Below are positions 37,398 through 46,596 of a stretch of 64,000 nt of DNA, one piece after another (the stretch's first letter is position 1; each line of letters starts with the position of its first letter). Made by a program: the position numbers and the translations under genes. Source of the DNA: JADHUC01 sp964623055 (GTDB taxonomy: Bacteria > Planctomycetota > Planctomycetia > Pirellulales > Pirellulaceae); NCBI GenBank assembly GCA_964623055.1, contig CAZURK010000001.1:62001-126000 (forward strand), in the 5' to 3' direction. The notes beneath the pieces were generated by a model. The model searched no databases. It was given only the letters and a program-made list of their open reading frames with translations, and had not been told where the DNA came from.

Positions 37398-38354
37398 CTA
37401 ATTCGCCGGCAAGAGCTTGCGCACGAATTTCGCTTGAGGTTCACCGTTACCGCGGCCTGTAAGGTACTCGGCCACGAACCGCTGCGGATTCGGGCTTTCG
37501 GGAACCTTGATGTTCTCGCCCTTCTGCAGGATCGGCCGGTGGTCGGGCATGCTGCCGAAGTCGCGTGTACCGGCCACTTGGCAGGGGAACCAATGGCCTT
37601 GTCCCTGCCCGTCCATCAAATAGAACTCGGCATAGCAGTGATCCGGCACCCATACGGTTCGTGCTGGCACCTTGTTGGCTCGGCAAAGTGCAATGAACAG
37701 CGACACCAGATCGTGTTTGTTGCCGTTGCCGTCTCGCAGCGCGGCCACGGCGCCTTTGTCTTGTCCGTGTTGGTACTTGACGTTGTCACGCACCCAGTCG
37801 TAGATCGTTTCGACCTGCTTCCAGGCTGTTTGCTCAGTTTCGACGATCTCTTTCAGCTTGGATCGGATCGACGCATTGCGAACATCGATTTGTGGACTGG
37901 CGCCGAGGTAGGTGCGCACGTCACGAGGGGCGTTTCGAGGTATGACGAAACGTTCGGGGTTTTCGGGTGCCAATACAGAATCTTTGGTCACTTCGAAGGT
38001 GATTAACACGTTGGCAGTCTCGCCGGCCGGCAATTGGCGAATCGAAAACACCATCTGCCTGACGCTGCTCGTATCCCGGTAGTTGACTCGGTCGACGAAC
38101 TGCGATACGTCCTCATCAACAATCCTTACCTGCTGCTCCGGCCATTCTGTCGGCACGGCAGCGGTTCCCCTCAAGCTCCAACACGGGCCGCCGACGGATT
38201 GGATCACCGCGCCCACCTGCCAACGCTGCGTCAATTGCTTGTCCGGCTGGACGCCTTGCGGGGCGACGGGCTTCCGCCGTCCGAACTGAGCGAAAACCGA
38301 ATTGCTGACCAGCACCACCAGAACGACAGCCGGTACGAGAGACGATCTGCGCAT
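37398..38354 (-). CDS. Exported transglutaminase-like protein, catalytic Cys replaced
   Basis: A 318-residue paralogue of the downstream transglutaminase-like protein. It has the same signal peptide, beta domain (VPTEWPEQQVRIVDEDVS) and papain-fold core (YDWVRDNVKYQH). His (H239 in PDHCYAEF) and Asp (D248 in LMDGQG) are kept. The position of the catalytic Cys is Lys: GNGNKHDL here aligns with GRGDCEEM. It is probably catalytically inactive, for example a binding partner or regulator. AGGAGG six bases upstream fixes the ATG at 38354, so the seven-codon extension to 38375 is discarded. Confidence 0.85.
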   Translation of the reverse strand: MRRSSLVPAVVLVVLVSNSVFAQFGRRKPVAPQGVQPDKQLTQRWQVGAVIQSVGGPCWSLRGTAAVPTEWPEQQVRIVDEDVSQFVDRVNYRDTSSVRQMVFSIRQLPAGETANVLITFEVTKDSVLAPENPERFVIPRNAPRDVRTYLGASPQIDVRNASIRSKLKEIVETEQTAWKQVETIYDWVRDNVKYQHGQDKGAVAALRDGNGNKHDLVSLFIALCRANKVPARTVWVPDHCYAEFYLMDGQGQGHWFPCQVAGTRDFGSMPDHRPILQKGENIKVPESPNPQRFVAEYLTGRGNGEPQAKFVRKLLPAN

Positions 38355-38476
38355 GGTCAAGCCTCCTTCGTGCAAAGCGTTCGGCAGGATGCGGCGAAGC
38401 CAGGAAGCGCAATCGAGCGCATGCCTGAACCTCCCTTAGAAGCATAGTAACGACCAACGCAGGCTGTCAAACGGTA

Positions 38477-38740
38477 CTAGGCATCTGGGGAAGCATCAGT
38501 GGCCTTGGCAGGCGCCTGCGTGGGCAGGGGGGGGAGGTTTTCTGGTGTGACCGGAACCCATTCTCCGCTCGTGTCGCCGTAGTGCGCTGATCCGCACTCG
38601 TCGCATGTGTCATAGGCCTCGTAATTCTCTGGGGCTCGGTAGAACAACCCACGGCCGAAGCACCCGGGCCATCCTCGATTGCATCCCGTCAAACCGACCG
38701 TCAAAAGGCCGACCGCCAGTAAACAGTACACCTTCTTCAT
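38477..38740 (-). CDS. Small lipoprotein
   Basis: An 87-residue lipoprotein with a clear lipobox (MKKVYCLLAVGLLTVGLTGC, lipid Cys 20). The mature part has Cys-rich YDTCDECGSAHYGD and a Pro-rich tail. No known family was recognised. The frame also starts at 38749, three residues earlier; the ATG at 38740 gives the normal MKK start. The ribosome site is not strong. It is the first minus-strand gene next to a divergent promoter region. Confidence 0.8.
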   Translation of the reverse strand: MKKVYCLLAVGLLTVGLTGCNRGWPGCFGRGLFYRAPENYEAYDTCDECGSAHYGDTSGEWVPVTPENLPPLPTQAPAKATDASPDA

Positions 38741-38826
38741 GATAGACATCTCCGTTGGTGCGAAGTATCAACTTCCGGCCCTGGACCCAGAGCCAGACAA
38801 CTCTACATTGCCGCCGAAGATGTGCA

Positions 38827-38847
38827 AACGAAACCGTTTCGTTTTTT
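38827..38847. other. Hairpin followed by T-run in a divergent intergenic region
   Basis: AACGAAA (38827-38833) pairs with TTTCGTT (38837-38843), loop CCG, followed by TTTT. It looks like an intrinsic terminator on the plus strand, but no plus-strand gene ends here: the lipoprotein gene leaves leftward and the hydrolase gene starts rightward. It may be a leader attenuator or chance. Confidence 0.3.
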
Positions 38848-38956
38848 CTAACCGGTGTAGCCTTTTCTAAACACGGGCTCGGAACGCAAGCTAGAATTAT
38901 GCAATCGACAACCTGATTGGCATTATTTGTGGCATTCTGAGGGCTTGAAAACGGCG

Positions 38957-39949
38957 ATGAGACTTCCATACTCGCTGCTACTGGTTCTACTTCTTTCTCT
39001 GGGGCATCCGGTCGCATCGGTTGCTGCTGCCGAAGAGGCGGGCAGGCACGAGACCGAGACATCCGGCCGCGGCGGTAAATCCACCGAGCGGACTCAGGAC
39101 TCGCTATGGTTGGTCAGCACCAGGCATCTTGGCCGTCCTACCCAATACAACCCGGACAAACTGAACTTCCGAGTGATGCGGCACGATTGGACGGAAGGCT
39201 GGGTTGATTCGGGATTGGAGACGTTCCTCGAAACGGATGATCCCGACACCGTCACGGCTGTCTACGTTCACGGGAACCGCGTCGACCGGGGGGAAGCCCT
39301 CCGGCGAGGCATGTTGGCCTATCGTTCGCTGGTTCGTGGCGTGGACGGTCCGCAGCCGATTCGCTTTGTCGTCTGGTCCTGGCCCAGTACAAAAACCCGC
39401 TGTCCGCTGCGCGATGTACGATCGAAGGCAGCACGTTCGGACTACGACAGCTACTACTTCGGCGTGTTTCTGTCCCGCTTGGACCCGAAAGTACGCGTCG
39501 GGATGTATGGATTCAGCTACGGCAGTCGCATCATTTCCGGAGCACTTCACCTGCTCGGGGGCGGCAAGATGCTCGGCTTGACCGTGCCAAACGTTGAGCC
39601 GAAAGAGGAACGAACGGCCCGAGCCGTACTGATGGGCGCAGCCATGCACAACTATTGGTGGCTGCCGGGACATCGTCACAGTAAGGCCGTATCGCAGGTG
39701 GACCGCATGCTTGTGCAATACAATCCTTGTGATCGCATCCTGGGCATGTATCGGTTTGTCGAACGCCGCTCCAGGCCGCAGGCATTGGGGAGCACGGCGT
39801 TCCCGTGGTTATCGGAATTGGGCGAGGATGCGTCGCGGATCGAGCAGCAGAACGTCTGCCCCCAAATCGGAAACAACCACGATATGCGAGCGTACTTCGC
39901 GTCGCCCCACGTGATCGACGAGATGCGACGGTGTGTTCTGTGGCAGTAA
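38957..39949 (+). CDS. Exported alpha/beta-hydrolase-like protein
   Basis: A 330-residue protein. A signal peptide (SLLLVLLLSLGHPVASVAAA) is followed by SLWLVSTRHLG. The alpha/beta-hydrolase features are VYVHGNRVDRGEALR (oxyanion strand) and the nucleophile elbow GFSYGS near residue 185; a late His (NNHDMRAYF) could complete a triad. Substrate unknown. The frame can start at a TTG at 38927, but the ATG at 38957 leads straight into the signal peptide. Confidence 0.72.
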   Translation: MRLPYSLLLVLLLSLGHPVASVAAAEEAGRHETETSGRGGKSTERTQDSLWLVSTRHLGRPTQYNPDKLNFRVMRHDWTEGWVDSGLETFLETDDPDTVTAVYVHGNRVDRGEALRRGMLAYRSLVRGVDGPQPIRFVVWSWPSTKTRCPLRDVRSKAARSDYDSYYFGVFLSRLDPKVRVGMYGFSYGSRIISGALHLLGGGKMLGLTVPNVEPKEERTARAVLMGAAMHNYWWLPGHRHSKAVSQVDRMLVQYNPCDRILGMYRFVERRSRPQALGSTAFPWLSELGEDASRIEQQNVCPQIGNNHDMRAYFASPHVIDEMRRCVLWQ

Positions 39950-40045
39950 TACACCGTCATTGTGTCGCTGCCGCTACTCCGGATAGAATGCCCCCTGGTT
40001 GACGTCCCATAAACCGCCGCTGATGACATCCGGATTCCCGTTCTC

Positions 40046-40972
40046 GTGCCCGAGCCCCTTGCCTATCTTAACGGTCAACTGATTCCTGCGTCGCAAGCTT
40101 CGCTTCAGGTGTATGACGCCGGCTTTGTTTTGGGCGTGACCGTCGCCGAGCAAGTGCGCACGTTTGCCGGTCGTCTTTTCCGACTCGAACGGCACTTGGC
40201 GCGGCTGACGCATTCGCTGGACATCGTCGAGGTGGACCCCGGCATCAGCATGTCCGAATTGGAGAGGGCAGCCATCGAACTGGTGGAACGGAATCACGCG
40301 TTGCTGGACGATGGCGATGATATGGGGCTTTCGATCTTTGTCACGCCCGGTCCCTATTCAACCATGGCCGCCGTTGCAGACGAAGCGGGCCGATCGGGGC
40401 CGACGATCTGTATGCACACCTACCCGCTGCCGTTTCACTTGTGGGCGGACAAGTACGATCGTGGACAATCGCTGGTCGTTAGCCATATCCAGCAGGTGCC
40501 TGCCACATGTTGGCCGCCCGAATTGAAGTGCCGCAGCCGCATGCACTATTACCTTGCCGACAATATGGCAAGACAGGTGCAAGCGGATGCCCGAGCACTG
40601 CTGTTGGATGGCGATGGCTCCGTGCTGGAAGCATCCTCCGCCAACATCATCATCTATAACCGCGACGAGGGAATCACATCGCCACCCAAGGAGAAGATTC
40701 TGCCGGGAGTAAGCGTCGGCATGGTCGCCGAATTGGCGTCAGAATCGGGCGTCCCATTTTTGCACCAGAACCTCTCGGTCGATGACGTGTTCCGGGCGGA
40801 CGAGGTCATGTTGTGCAGCACCAGCCCTTGCGTCTGGCCGGTTATGAAGGTGGACGGCCGAACGATTGGAAGAGGCCAGCCAGGGGAAATGTTCGGCAAG
40901 CTGTTAGCTGCTTGGAGCAACATGGTGGGCGTGGACATCAGAGTGCAAGCGAGTCGATTCGCGACGCGGTGA
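40046..40972 (+). CDS. Class IV (branched-chain or D-amino-acid type) aminotransferase
   Basis: A 308-residue PLP enzyme of fold type IV. It starts AYLNGQLIPASQASLQVYDAGF, the usual beginning. The PLP Lys is in LKCRSRMHYYLAD near residue 163, then ALLLDGDGSVLEASSANI and EKILPGVSVGMV. Family members include BCAT, D-alanine transaminase and aminodeoxychorismate lyase; the exact substrate cannot be told. The start is GTG at 40046. It is followed by a convergent type II secretion F-like gene. Confidence 0.88.
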   Translation: MPEPLAYLNGQLIPASQASLQVYDAGFVLGVTVAEQVRTFAGRLFRLERHLARLTHSLDIVEVDPGISMSELERAAIELVERNHALLDDGDDMGLSIFVTPGPYSTMAAVADEAGRSGPTICMHTYPLPFHLWADKYDRGQSLVVSHIQQVPATCWPPELKCRSRMHYYLADNMARQVQADARALLLDGDGSVLEASSANIIIYNRDEGITSPPKEKILPGVSVGMVAELASESGVPFLHQNLSVDDVFRADEVMLCSTSPCVWPVMKVDGRTIGRGQPGEMFGKLLAAWSNMVGVDIRVQASRFATR

Positions 40973-41008
40973 CCCTAGGCGATCGGAGGATCCCGCGTCA
41001 GCCCTGCG

Positions 41009-42034
41009 CTATGACCAGGCATTCATCGGATCGGTGTACATTGGCGTGACCAGAGTGAAAAACAGTTGGAAAATGAGCAGCACCAGGATCGCTGCCACAA
41101 TGCCCCACACGGCATACGTGGCCACCATCGTCAATATCTTGGCGGCGCCCTTGGCGCGGTCGCGGTACTCGTCGGCCAGTCGTCCGAGCGATTCGCTGTG
41201 GGTCCCGGACAGTTCAGCGGCTTCCAGGGAACTGAGAAACTCGTCCGGAAAGAGCCCGGTGTCACGCAGCGCTTCGTGGAATTCCCTGCCCAATTGAATC
41301 GCGCTGTCGACGGAGTCCATCTGAGAAGTGTAGTAAGCGTTCTGCGTGCTGCGAAGCGCCAATTTGATCGACCGCCTCGCTTCCATTCCGGCGTCCAGCG
41401 TCAACGACAACGTCCAAGCGAGCCGCGACAGTGCCGCCGTTTGCAGGCAACGGCCGATCACGGGGAGTCGTAGCGCCAGCTCTATTGGCTTTCGGCCGAA
41501 CCAACCTCGTCTTACGGCGATCACAAACCAGACAATCGTGGCCACGATAGCGGTGACACAGAAGATATAGGTGATCAGTCCTCGCGTTCCCGCCTCGAAA
41601 CAGAGAATGTTGATGGGCTCGCGTGTGGGAATTAACCCCATGCATAAGATTAGCATCCCAATGATGAAGATGGCCGCAAACAACTGAATCCCCGGCCAGA
41701 AGATGCCCATCAGGAACGTGCGGCGAAGATCCAGAAGGTGCTCGTAATGCTCGGCTAATCCCAGAATCACTTCGTCCAGCCGGCCGGTCTTCTCGCCCAC
41801 TTCGACCAAGTCGCAGGTCAACGTCGGAAAATAGCCGCCGCACGCCGTAAGAGCCTCTGCCAGAGTGCCGCCGGCGTCGATCTTGCCGCTGACTATTGAC
41901 GCTTGTTGCTGATGAGTCGGCGAGCCGCGTTGCATTTCCGTCTGCCAAATCGTCCTGATGTCCAATCCAGCTCGCACGGAGGTCCCGACACGTCGAAGCG
42001 TCTGGGCTAGTGCTTTAGTTCCGATTCTTGGCAT
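41009..42034 (-). CDS. Type II secretion system F-like membrane protein
   Basis: A 341-residue GspF/PilC-family protein with two F domains. The first includes GGTLAEALTACGGYFPTL and LVEVGEKTGRLDEVI, with the second GREFHEALRDTGLFPDEF and LSSLEAAELSGTHSESL. Transmembrane segments lie near residues 110-130, 155-175 and at the C-terminus. It is the inner-membrane platform protein of type II or type IV pilus systems. No other secretion gene is adjacent; the prepilin peptidase is 17 kb away. It lies 13 bp downstream of maf. Confidence 0.88.
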   Translation of the reverse strand: MPRIGTKALAQTLRRVGTSVRAGLDIRTIWQTEMQRGSPTHQQQASIVSGKIDAGGTLAEALTACGGYFPTLTCDLVEVGEKTGRLDEVILGLAEHYEHLLDLRRTFLMGIFWPGIQLFAAIFIIGMLILCMGLIPTREPINILCFEAGTRGLITYIFCVTAIVATIVWFVIAVRRGWFGRKPIELALRLPVIGRCLQTAALSRLAWTLSLTLDAGMEARRSIKLALRSTQNAYYTSQMDSVDSAIQLGREFHEALRDTGLFPDEFLSSLEAAELSGTHSESLGRLADEYRDRAKGAAKILTMVATYAVWGIVAAILVLLIFQLFFTLVTPMYTDPMNAWS

Positions 42035-42047
42035 GGCAGGCCCCGAC

Positions 42048-42632
42048 CTATGGTGTTTGAAACTCCTGGATCATCTCCGCCAATAACTCGAGCGGCAGGC
42101 CCACGACGTTCGATTCGCTCCCGTCCAGGATGTCGAGCCAATCGTGGCCGTCCTGATAGCCGAACGCGCCAGCCTTGCCTTCCCAGTCGCCAGTTCGCAA
42201 GTACTGCTCCAATTGCTCGTCCGAGATGGCAGACATCAGCAGCCGGGTTACGGCTACTTGGACCGTACGGTGGCGGCTTGGCACGTGCCACAGGCACAGG
42301 CCGCTGTAGACATGGTGCTTGCTCCCGCGAAGCGTCTGTAGCATGCACCGTGCATGTTGGATGTCGTCGGGTTTTCCAAGAATTTGCCCGCCACATTCGA
42401 CAACCGTGTCACACCCGACCACAAGCCCTTCGGTACAGCGTGCGGCCACATCCTCGGCCTTCTGCAGCGCCAAACGCGCGACCAGCTCGTCCGGCGGTTC
42501 CTGGCCATTCGCCCCATCTTCCGCGGCATCGCGTGGCGGACGTACGACGAATTCGTATCCGGCTTGCTCCAGCAGTTGCCTGCGTCGGGGCGAGCGGCTG
42601 GCAAGGATGATTCTTGGCGATTGAAGCGACAT
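42048..42632 (-). CDS. maf: Maf-family nucleoside triphosphate pyrophosphatase
   Basis: A 194-residue house-cleaning pyrophosphatase. Signature: LASRSPRRRQLLEQAGYEF at the start, then VVGCDTVVECGGQILGKP and GDWEGKAGAFGYQD, typical of Maf. It hydrolyses non-canonical or dTTP/UTP-type nucleotides. The reading frame also opens from a GTG at 42656, but ATG at 42632 puts the LASRSP motif at the normal distance. It is divergent from the pseudouridine synthase gene and precedes the F-like gene. Confidence 0.92.
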   Translation of the reverse strand: MSLQSPRIILASRSPRRRQLLEQAGYEFVVRPPRDAAEDGANGQEPPDELVARLALQKAEDVAARCTEGLVVGCDTVVECGGQILGKPDDIQHARCMLQTLRGSKHHVYSGLCLWHVPSRHRTVQVAVTRLLMSAISDEQLEQYLRTGDWEGKAGAFGYQDGHDWLDILDGSESNVVGLPLELLAEMIQEFQTP

Positions 42633-42743
42633 GGGGCACGGATCGTCGTCCACCACACCGGGGACTGTGACGACGGATGATCAAAAGGGATAATACAGCT
42701 ACTAACATTAGCATACCCGAACGCTATCGATTTGTAACTGCCG

Positions 42744-43454
42744 ATGACACAAGCCCCCTTTCCGATCCTTTACGAAGACAACCACTTGCTGGTCGTGGAC
42801 AAACCTCCGGGTCTGGCGGTAATGGGCGTCCAGAAGGAGCGTTCGAGCCTGTTGACGCTGGCAAAACAGTACGTGAAACAGAAATACGACAAACCGGGGA
42901 ACGTGTATCTGGGGATTGTCAGCCGTTTGGATGCTCCGGTCACGGGTGCCGTCGTCATTGCCCGCACGTCGAAAGCCGCCGCGCGTTTGACTGAACAATT
43001 CCGCAGTGGAAGTGTCAAGAAGGTGTACTGGGCGTTGGTCGAGGGCGTGCCCGAACCCGAAGAGGCCGCTTGCGTGGACTGGTTAAGAAAAGACGAACGT
43101 CACCGCAAGATGCACACGACGCATGAGAATCACCCGGAGGCCAAAGAGGCACGGCTAAGCTACCGCACGCTTGCCCTACTGCCTCGCGCGACGCACATGG
43201 AAGTCCTGCTTGATACCGGCCGAAAGCACCAGATTCGCGTTCAGCTCGCACATCGAGGGCATCCAATTCTCGGGGACCGGAAGTACCGAGCGACAGCAGA
43301 GTTCCCCGAGGGTATCGCCCTGCATTCTCGGCGGATCGAGTTGGTCCACCCGGTCCGCAAGACGCCCGTGCAACTCGTAGCGCCGCTGCCGAAATGCTGG
43401 AGCCGTTTCGGGGTTCAGGACGTCCGGGATTCGGGAGGGCGAGGCTCCTGCTGA
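42744..43454 (+). CDS. RluA-family RNA pseudouridine synthase
   Basis: A 236-residue pseudouridine synthase. It has LYEDNHLLVVDKPPGLAVM and the catalytic aspartate motif GIVSRLDAPVTGAVV, then EVLLDTGRKHQIRVQLAHRG and HPILGDRKYR. It lacks an S4 domain, so it is the short RluA type; the RNA target is unknown. The last residues (GGRGSC) and the stop codon come from a REP-like inverted repeat starting at 43432, so the normal C-terminus has been replaced or extended by the repeat. Confidence 0.9.
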   Translation: MTQAPFPILYEDNHLLVVDKPPGLAVMGVQKERSSLLTLAKQYVKQKYDKPGNVYLGIVSRLDAPVTGAVVIARTSKAAARLTEQFRSGSVKKVYWALVEGVPEPEEAACVDWLRKDERHRKMHTTHENHPEAKEARLSYRTLALLPRATHMEVLLDTGRKHQIRVQLAHRGHPILGDRKYRATAEFPEGIALHSRRIELVHPVRKTPVQLVAPLPKCWSRFGVQDVRDSGGRGSC

Positions 43455-43504
43455 GCCGGATCTCCCACCTCGGCGCCCTGCTCGGCAGGAGCCTCGCCCT
43501 CCCG
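43432..43504. repeat. Perfect 20-bp inverted repeat of the REP type
   Basis: CGGGAGGGCGAGGCTCCTGC (43432-43451) is repeated in perfect inverse at 43485-43504. Each arm contains a GGCTC/GAGCC-type mini-hairpin. The left arm lies inside the end of the pseudouridine synthase gene. A related arm occurs at 62577-62601. Confidence 0.85.
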
Positions 43505-43563
43505 AAGACAGCGGGTTGTGGCATGTCGAATTCCCAGACAACCTCAGATAGTTGGAAGTTGCC

Positions 43564-44955
43564 ATGAACGACCAACCTGACCCTGTGTTACACAACGCTT
43601 TTCGGCAGACTCCTCAGCCGACGGAGCGAATCGAAACGGAATACCGCCGCATCGTCACGCCGATCCCGGCTCCTGGCTCGGTGGATGCGCTTCGACGGGC
43701 TGCCAAGTTGTTCCCAGGGGTGAACTGCTACCAGCCGCCGGTTGTGTGGGATCGAGCGGATGGATTTCAGGTCTTCGACGCCAGCGGCAACTGCTGGATC
43801 GACTTCTCGTCAACGGCCGTCGCTACAAACACCGGACACGGTCATCCCGCCATCCGCGCGGCCCTTGCCAAACACGCCGAAAGCGGCCTGCTGGCCCAGT
43901 TCAGTTTTCTTTCGGATATCCGCATCCGGCTGGCTGAGAAACTGCTCGAACTCGCGCCATCCCACATGGAGAAAGTCTACTTCTGGACGACCGGCTCGGA
44001 GGCCATCGAGTCGGCTTTGCGGCTCGCTCGGGAGTGGGGCATGCGACAAGATTTGGAGAAGTACCATGTATTTTGCTTCACCGACGATTTCCACGGGTGT
44101 ACGCTGGGCGCACATCAGCTTTCTGGCGACAGCGCGGCCAAACCTTGGCTCTGTCATCCGGATGCAGCGATTCATCACTTGCCGTTTCCTTACGTCAAGG
44201 GTCCAGAACGAGAGGCGGAACCGGCTTGGGAATCCTGGTTTCGCCGTTCGGTCGAGGCAAGTGGCGTCACCCCGAACCGCGTGGCCGCCGTATTCATCGA
44301 AACGATGCAGGGCTGGGGAGCTTTACCGTTTCCTACGGCACATATGAAGGCATTGCGAGCGTGGGCCGACGAACACAATGTCTTGCTGATATTCGACGAG
44401 ATCCAGACCGGTTTCGGCCGCACCGGGCGTTGGTTCGGGCACGAGCATTATGGCGTGCGAGCCGATCTGATGTGCGTTGGAAAAGGGCTCACGTCGTCCC
44501 TGCCGCTGGCGGCCGTATTGGGACCTTCCGAGGTGCTGGACGTATTGCCGCCGGCGGCGGTGACGACAACGCACGCGGGACATCCGCTGTCCTGCTCCGC
44601 AGCGTTGGCAAATCTGAAACTGCTTGAGTCCAACGACCTCGTAGCTACGGCGAAGAAGACAGGCGATGCCGTTCGAGCCGAGTTGCGGAAGCTGCAAGCA
44701 CGATGGCCGCAGCACATTGCGAACGTATGCGGATTGGGGCTGTTGAATGCGATCCATTTCTGCAGCCCCGACACAGGCGACCTCGATCCCTGCCTGGCTC
44801 GCGACGTTACGTTTGAAGCCGTGAGACGCGGTGTGATGTTGTTCCAGGTGAATCGGCCGACGATGAAGATCTGCCCGCCGCTCATGATACCCGTCGAAGC
44901 TGCCGTCGAAGGCGTGCAGGCGATCGGTGATGCCATCGCCAGCGTGCTTGGCTAG
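43564..44955 (+). CDS. Class III aminotransferase
   Basis: A 463-residue PLP enzyme of the ornithine/4-aminobutyrate class. It has FYFWTTGSEAIESALRLAR-type SEA motif, LLIFDEIQTGFGRTGRWFG, and the PLP Lys in CVGKGLTSSLPLAAV. Helps interconvert an omega-amino acid or amine with an aldehyde; the substrate is not readable. The ATG at 43564 is preferred to the TTG at 43552. It stands alone, with REP-like elements before (43432) and after (44977). Confidence 0.88.
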   Translation: MNDQPDPVLHNAFRQTPQPTERIETEYRRIVTPIPAPGSVDALRRAAKLFPGVNCYQPPVVWDRADGFQVFDASGNCWIDFSSTAVATNTGHGHPAIRAALAKHAESGLLAQFSFLSDIRIRLAEKLLELAPSHMEKVYFWTTGSEAIESALRLAREWGMRQDLEKYHVFCFTDDFHGCTLGAHQLSGDSAAKPWLCHPDAAIHHLPFPYVKGPEREAEPAWESWFRRSVEASGVTPNRVAAVFIETMQGWGALPFPTAHMKALRAWADEHNVLLIFDEIQTGFGRTGRWFGHEHYGVRADLMCVGKGLTSSLPLAAVLGPSEVLDVLPPAAVTTTHAGHPLSCSAALANLKLLESNDLVATAKKTGDAVRAELRKLQARWPQHIANVCGLGLLNAIHFCSPDTGDLDPCLARDVTFEAVRRGVMLFQVNRPTMKICPPLMIPVEAAVEGVQAIGDAIASVLG

Positions 44956-44976
44956 AACTGTCGGGATACTCGGGGG

Positions 44977-45046
44977 GTGGCACTGCTTGCTTGCAGGCAG
45001 TGTTCCTGGTAATGGTCCAGCACTGCTTGCGAGCAAGCAGTGCCAC
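44977..45046. repeat. REP-like pair with GTGG/CCAC ends
   Basis: Left: GTGG (44977-44980), CACTGCTTGC, TTGCAGGCAGTG. Right: CACTGCTTGC (45021-45030), loop GA, GCAAGCAGTG, CCAC (45043-45046), a perfect 10-bp stem. The halves share the CACTGCTTGC sequence. It lies between the aminotransferase gene and the S41 protease gene. Confidence 0.8.
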
Positions 45047-45233
45047 ACGGGTTATCCCCGAACTATGCACAGCCATTTCCAACCCTGTCCCACTTGGTTG
45101 CGACCATTGGCCACGGTAAGATAACATTGTCGCAAGAATTCGGCGTTCGGTCGCCGCTGAATCAGCAGTCACGTATCGACCTAGGATTTCTTCCCGTACG
45201 ATCCGATCGCTAGTCTACTCAAAAGGCGAATCT

Positions 45234-46562
45234 ATGCCGCTGCGGAATCTGCTGACGATCTTTCTGGCATCCATCGTCTCGCTGGCCTGCTATGTGAAAG
45301 CAGATCGCAAACGATATGCTTCCGCACTGGCCCAAGCGATGAACGTGATCGATGCGCACTACTTGGACGAGGTCAGCTATCGCGAGCTTTACGAAAACGC
45401 GATGCAGGGCATGGCAAAAGGCTTGGATCCGTACTCGGCCTACATCAGTCCCACTGAGTATTTACGTTTCATGGAAGGGCTCGAACAGGAATTCGGCGGC
45501 ATCGGTATCTTGGTGGAAGTCGATCAGAAGACGGAACGGCTGACAGTGATGAGTCCTCTGCTGGACACTCCGGCCTATCGGGCCGGCATCAAGGCCGGGG
45601 ACGTCATTCTGAAAATCGATGGCCAAGACACCACGGGGATGACGCTGGAAGACGCGGTGAAACTGATGCGTGGGGAACCCGGAGCCCCCGTTCGCTTGAC
45701 AGTGCGGCACGTGGGTGAAGAAGAGCCGATCGAAGTCGATATCACGCGAGACATCATCCCTATCGAGTCCGTGTTCGGAGATCGGCGCGGGAAGGACGGC
45801 ACCTGGGACTTTTTGCTCGAAGAGGACCCGCGCATCACTTACGTACGAGTGACAACGTTTGGCGAAAACACAGTGGACGAGTTGACGGAGATTCTGAAGG
45901 ATCGGAAAGTCGAAGCGCTGGTATTGGACTTGCGGGACAATGCGGGCGGGCTGCTTGCCGCGGCCGTGGATACCTGCGATCTTTTCATCGACGATGGCGT
46001 GATTGTCAGTACGCGCGAGCGGGGCGGCAAGATGCACCGTGCGCCGGCCAAAGCCACGTCCGAGACGATTGTAGATCGCGACATCCCAATGGTCGTGCTG
46101 ACCAACCGCTTCTCGGCCAGCGCCAGCGAAATCGTGGCTGCTTGCCTGCAGGATCAGGGGCGGGCCAAGATCGTCGGCCAACGCACGTGGGGCAAAGGGA
46201 CGGTGCAGAACATCATCGAGTTGGAAGGCAGACGTGCGGCATTGAAACTGACTACAGCAAGTTATTGGAGGCCCAGCGGCAAGAACATCCATCGCCGCAA
46301 AGACGCCAGCGACGAAGACGATTGGGGCGTGCGGCCCGACAAAGGATTCAACATCGTTCTGACCGACGAGGAGGCTGACCAAGTGCGCAAGGACCGCAGA
46401 AAGCGGGACGCATTCCTTAATGGCGGACGGGAAAACGGCACAGCGGATCCGAAAGAAGAAAATGCGGACGAACCCTTGTATGACCCGCAGTTGCATAAGG
46501 CAATTGAATACCTGGACAGTCAACTTCCGTCGACCGACGAGGAAACCAGCGAGGCTTCTTGA
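45234..46562 (+). CDS. S41-family C-terminal processing protease (CtpA-like)
   Basis: A 442-residue serine protease. A hydrophobic N-terminus (LLTIFLASIVSLACYVKA) acts as signal or anchor. A PDZ domain follows (EFGGIGILVEVD, AYRAGIKAGDVILKIDG). The protease core has LVLDLRDNAGGLL, RFSASASEIVAACL with the catalytic Ser, and the catalytic Lys in TWGKGTVQ. It trims C-termini of exported proteins. A charged tail ends in an acidic segment. The next gene, an ECF sigma factor, starts 34 bp downstream. Confidence 0.92.
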   Translation: MPLRNLLTIFLASIVSLACYVKADRKRYASALAQAMNVIDAHYLDEVSYRELYENAMQGMAKGLDPYSAYISPTEYLRFMEGLEQEFGGIGILVEVDQKTERLTVMSPLLDTPAYRAGIKAGDVILKIDGQDTTGMTLEDAVKLMRGEPGAPVRLTVRHVGEEEPIEVDITRDIIPIESVFGDRRGKDGTWDFLLEEDPRITYVRVTTFGENTVDELTEILKDRKVEALVLDLRDNAGGLLAAAVDTCDLFIDDGVIVSTRERGGKMHRAPAKATSETIVDRDIPMVVLTNRFSASASEIVAACLQDQGRAKIVGQRTWGKGTVQNIIELEGRRAALKLTTASYWRPSGKNIHRRKDASDEDDWGVRPDKGFNIVLTDEEADQVRKDRRKRDAFLNGGRENGTADPKEENADEPLYDPQLHKAIEYLDSQLPSTDEETSEAS

Positions 46563-46596
46563 TTTCTCCGGCGGCAGGTCCCGACGAGGCAGCTTC

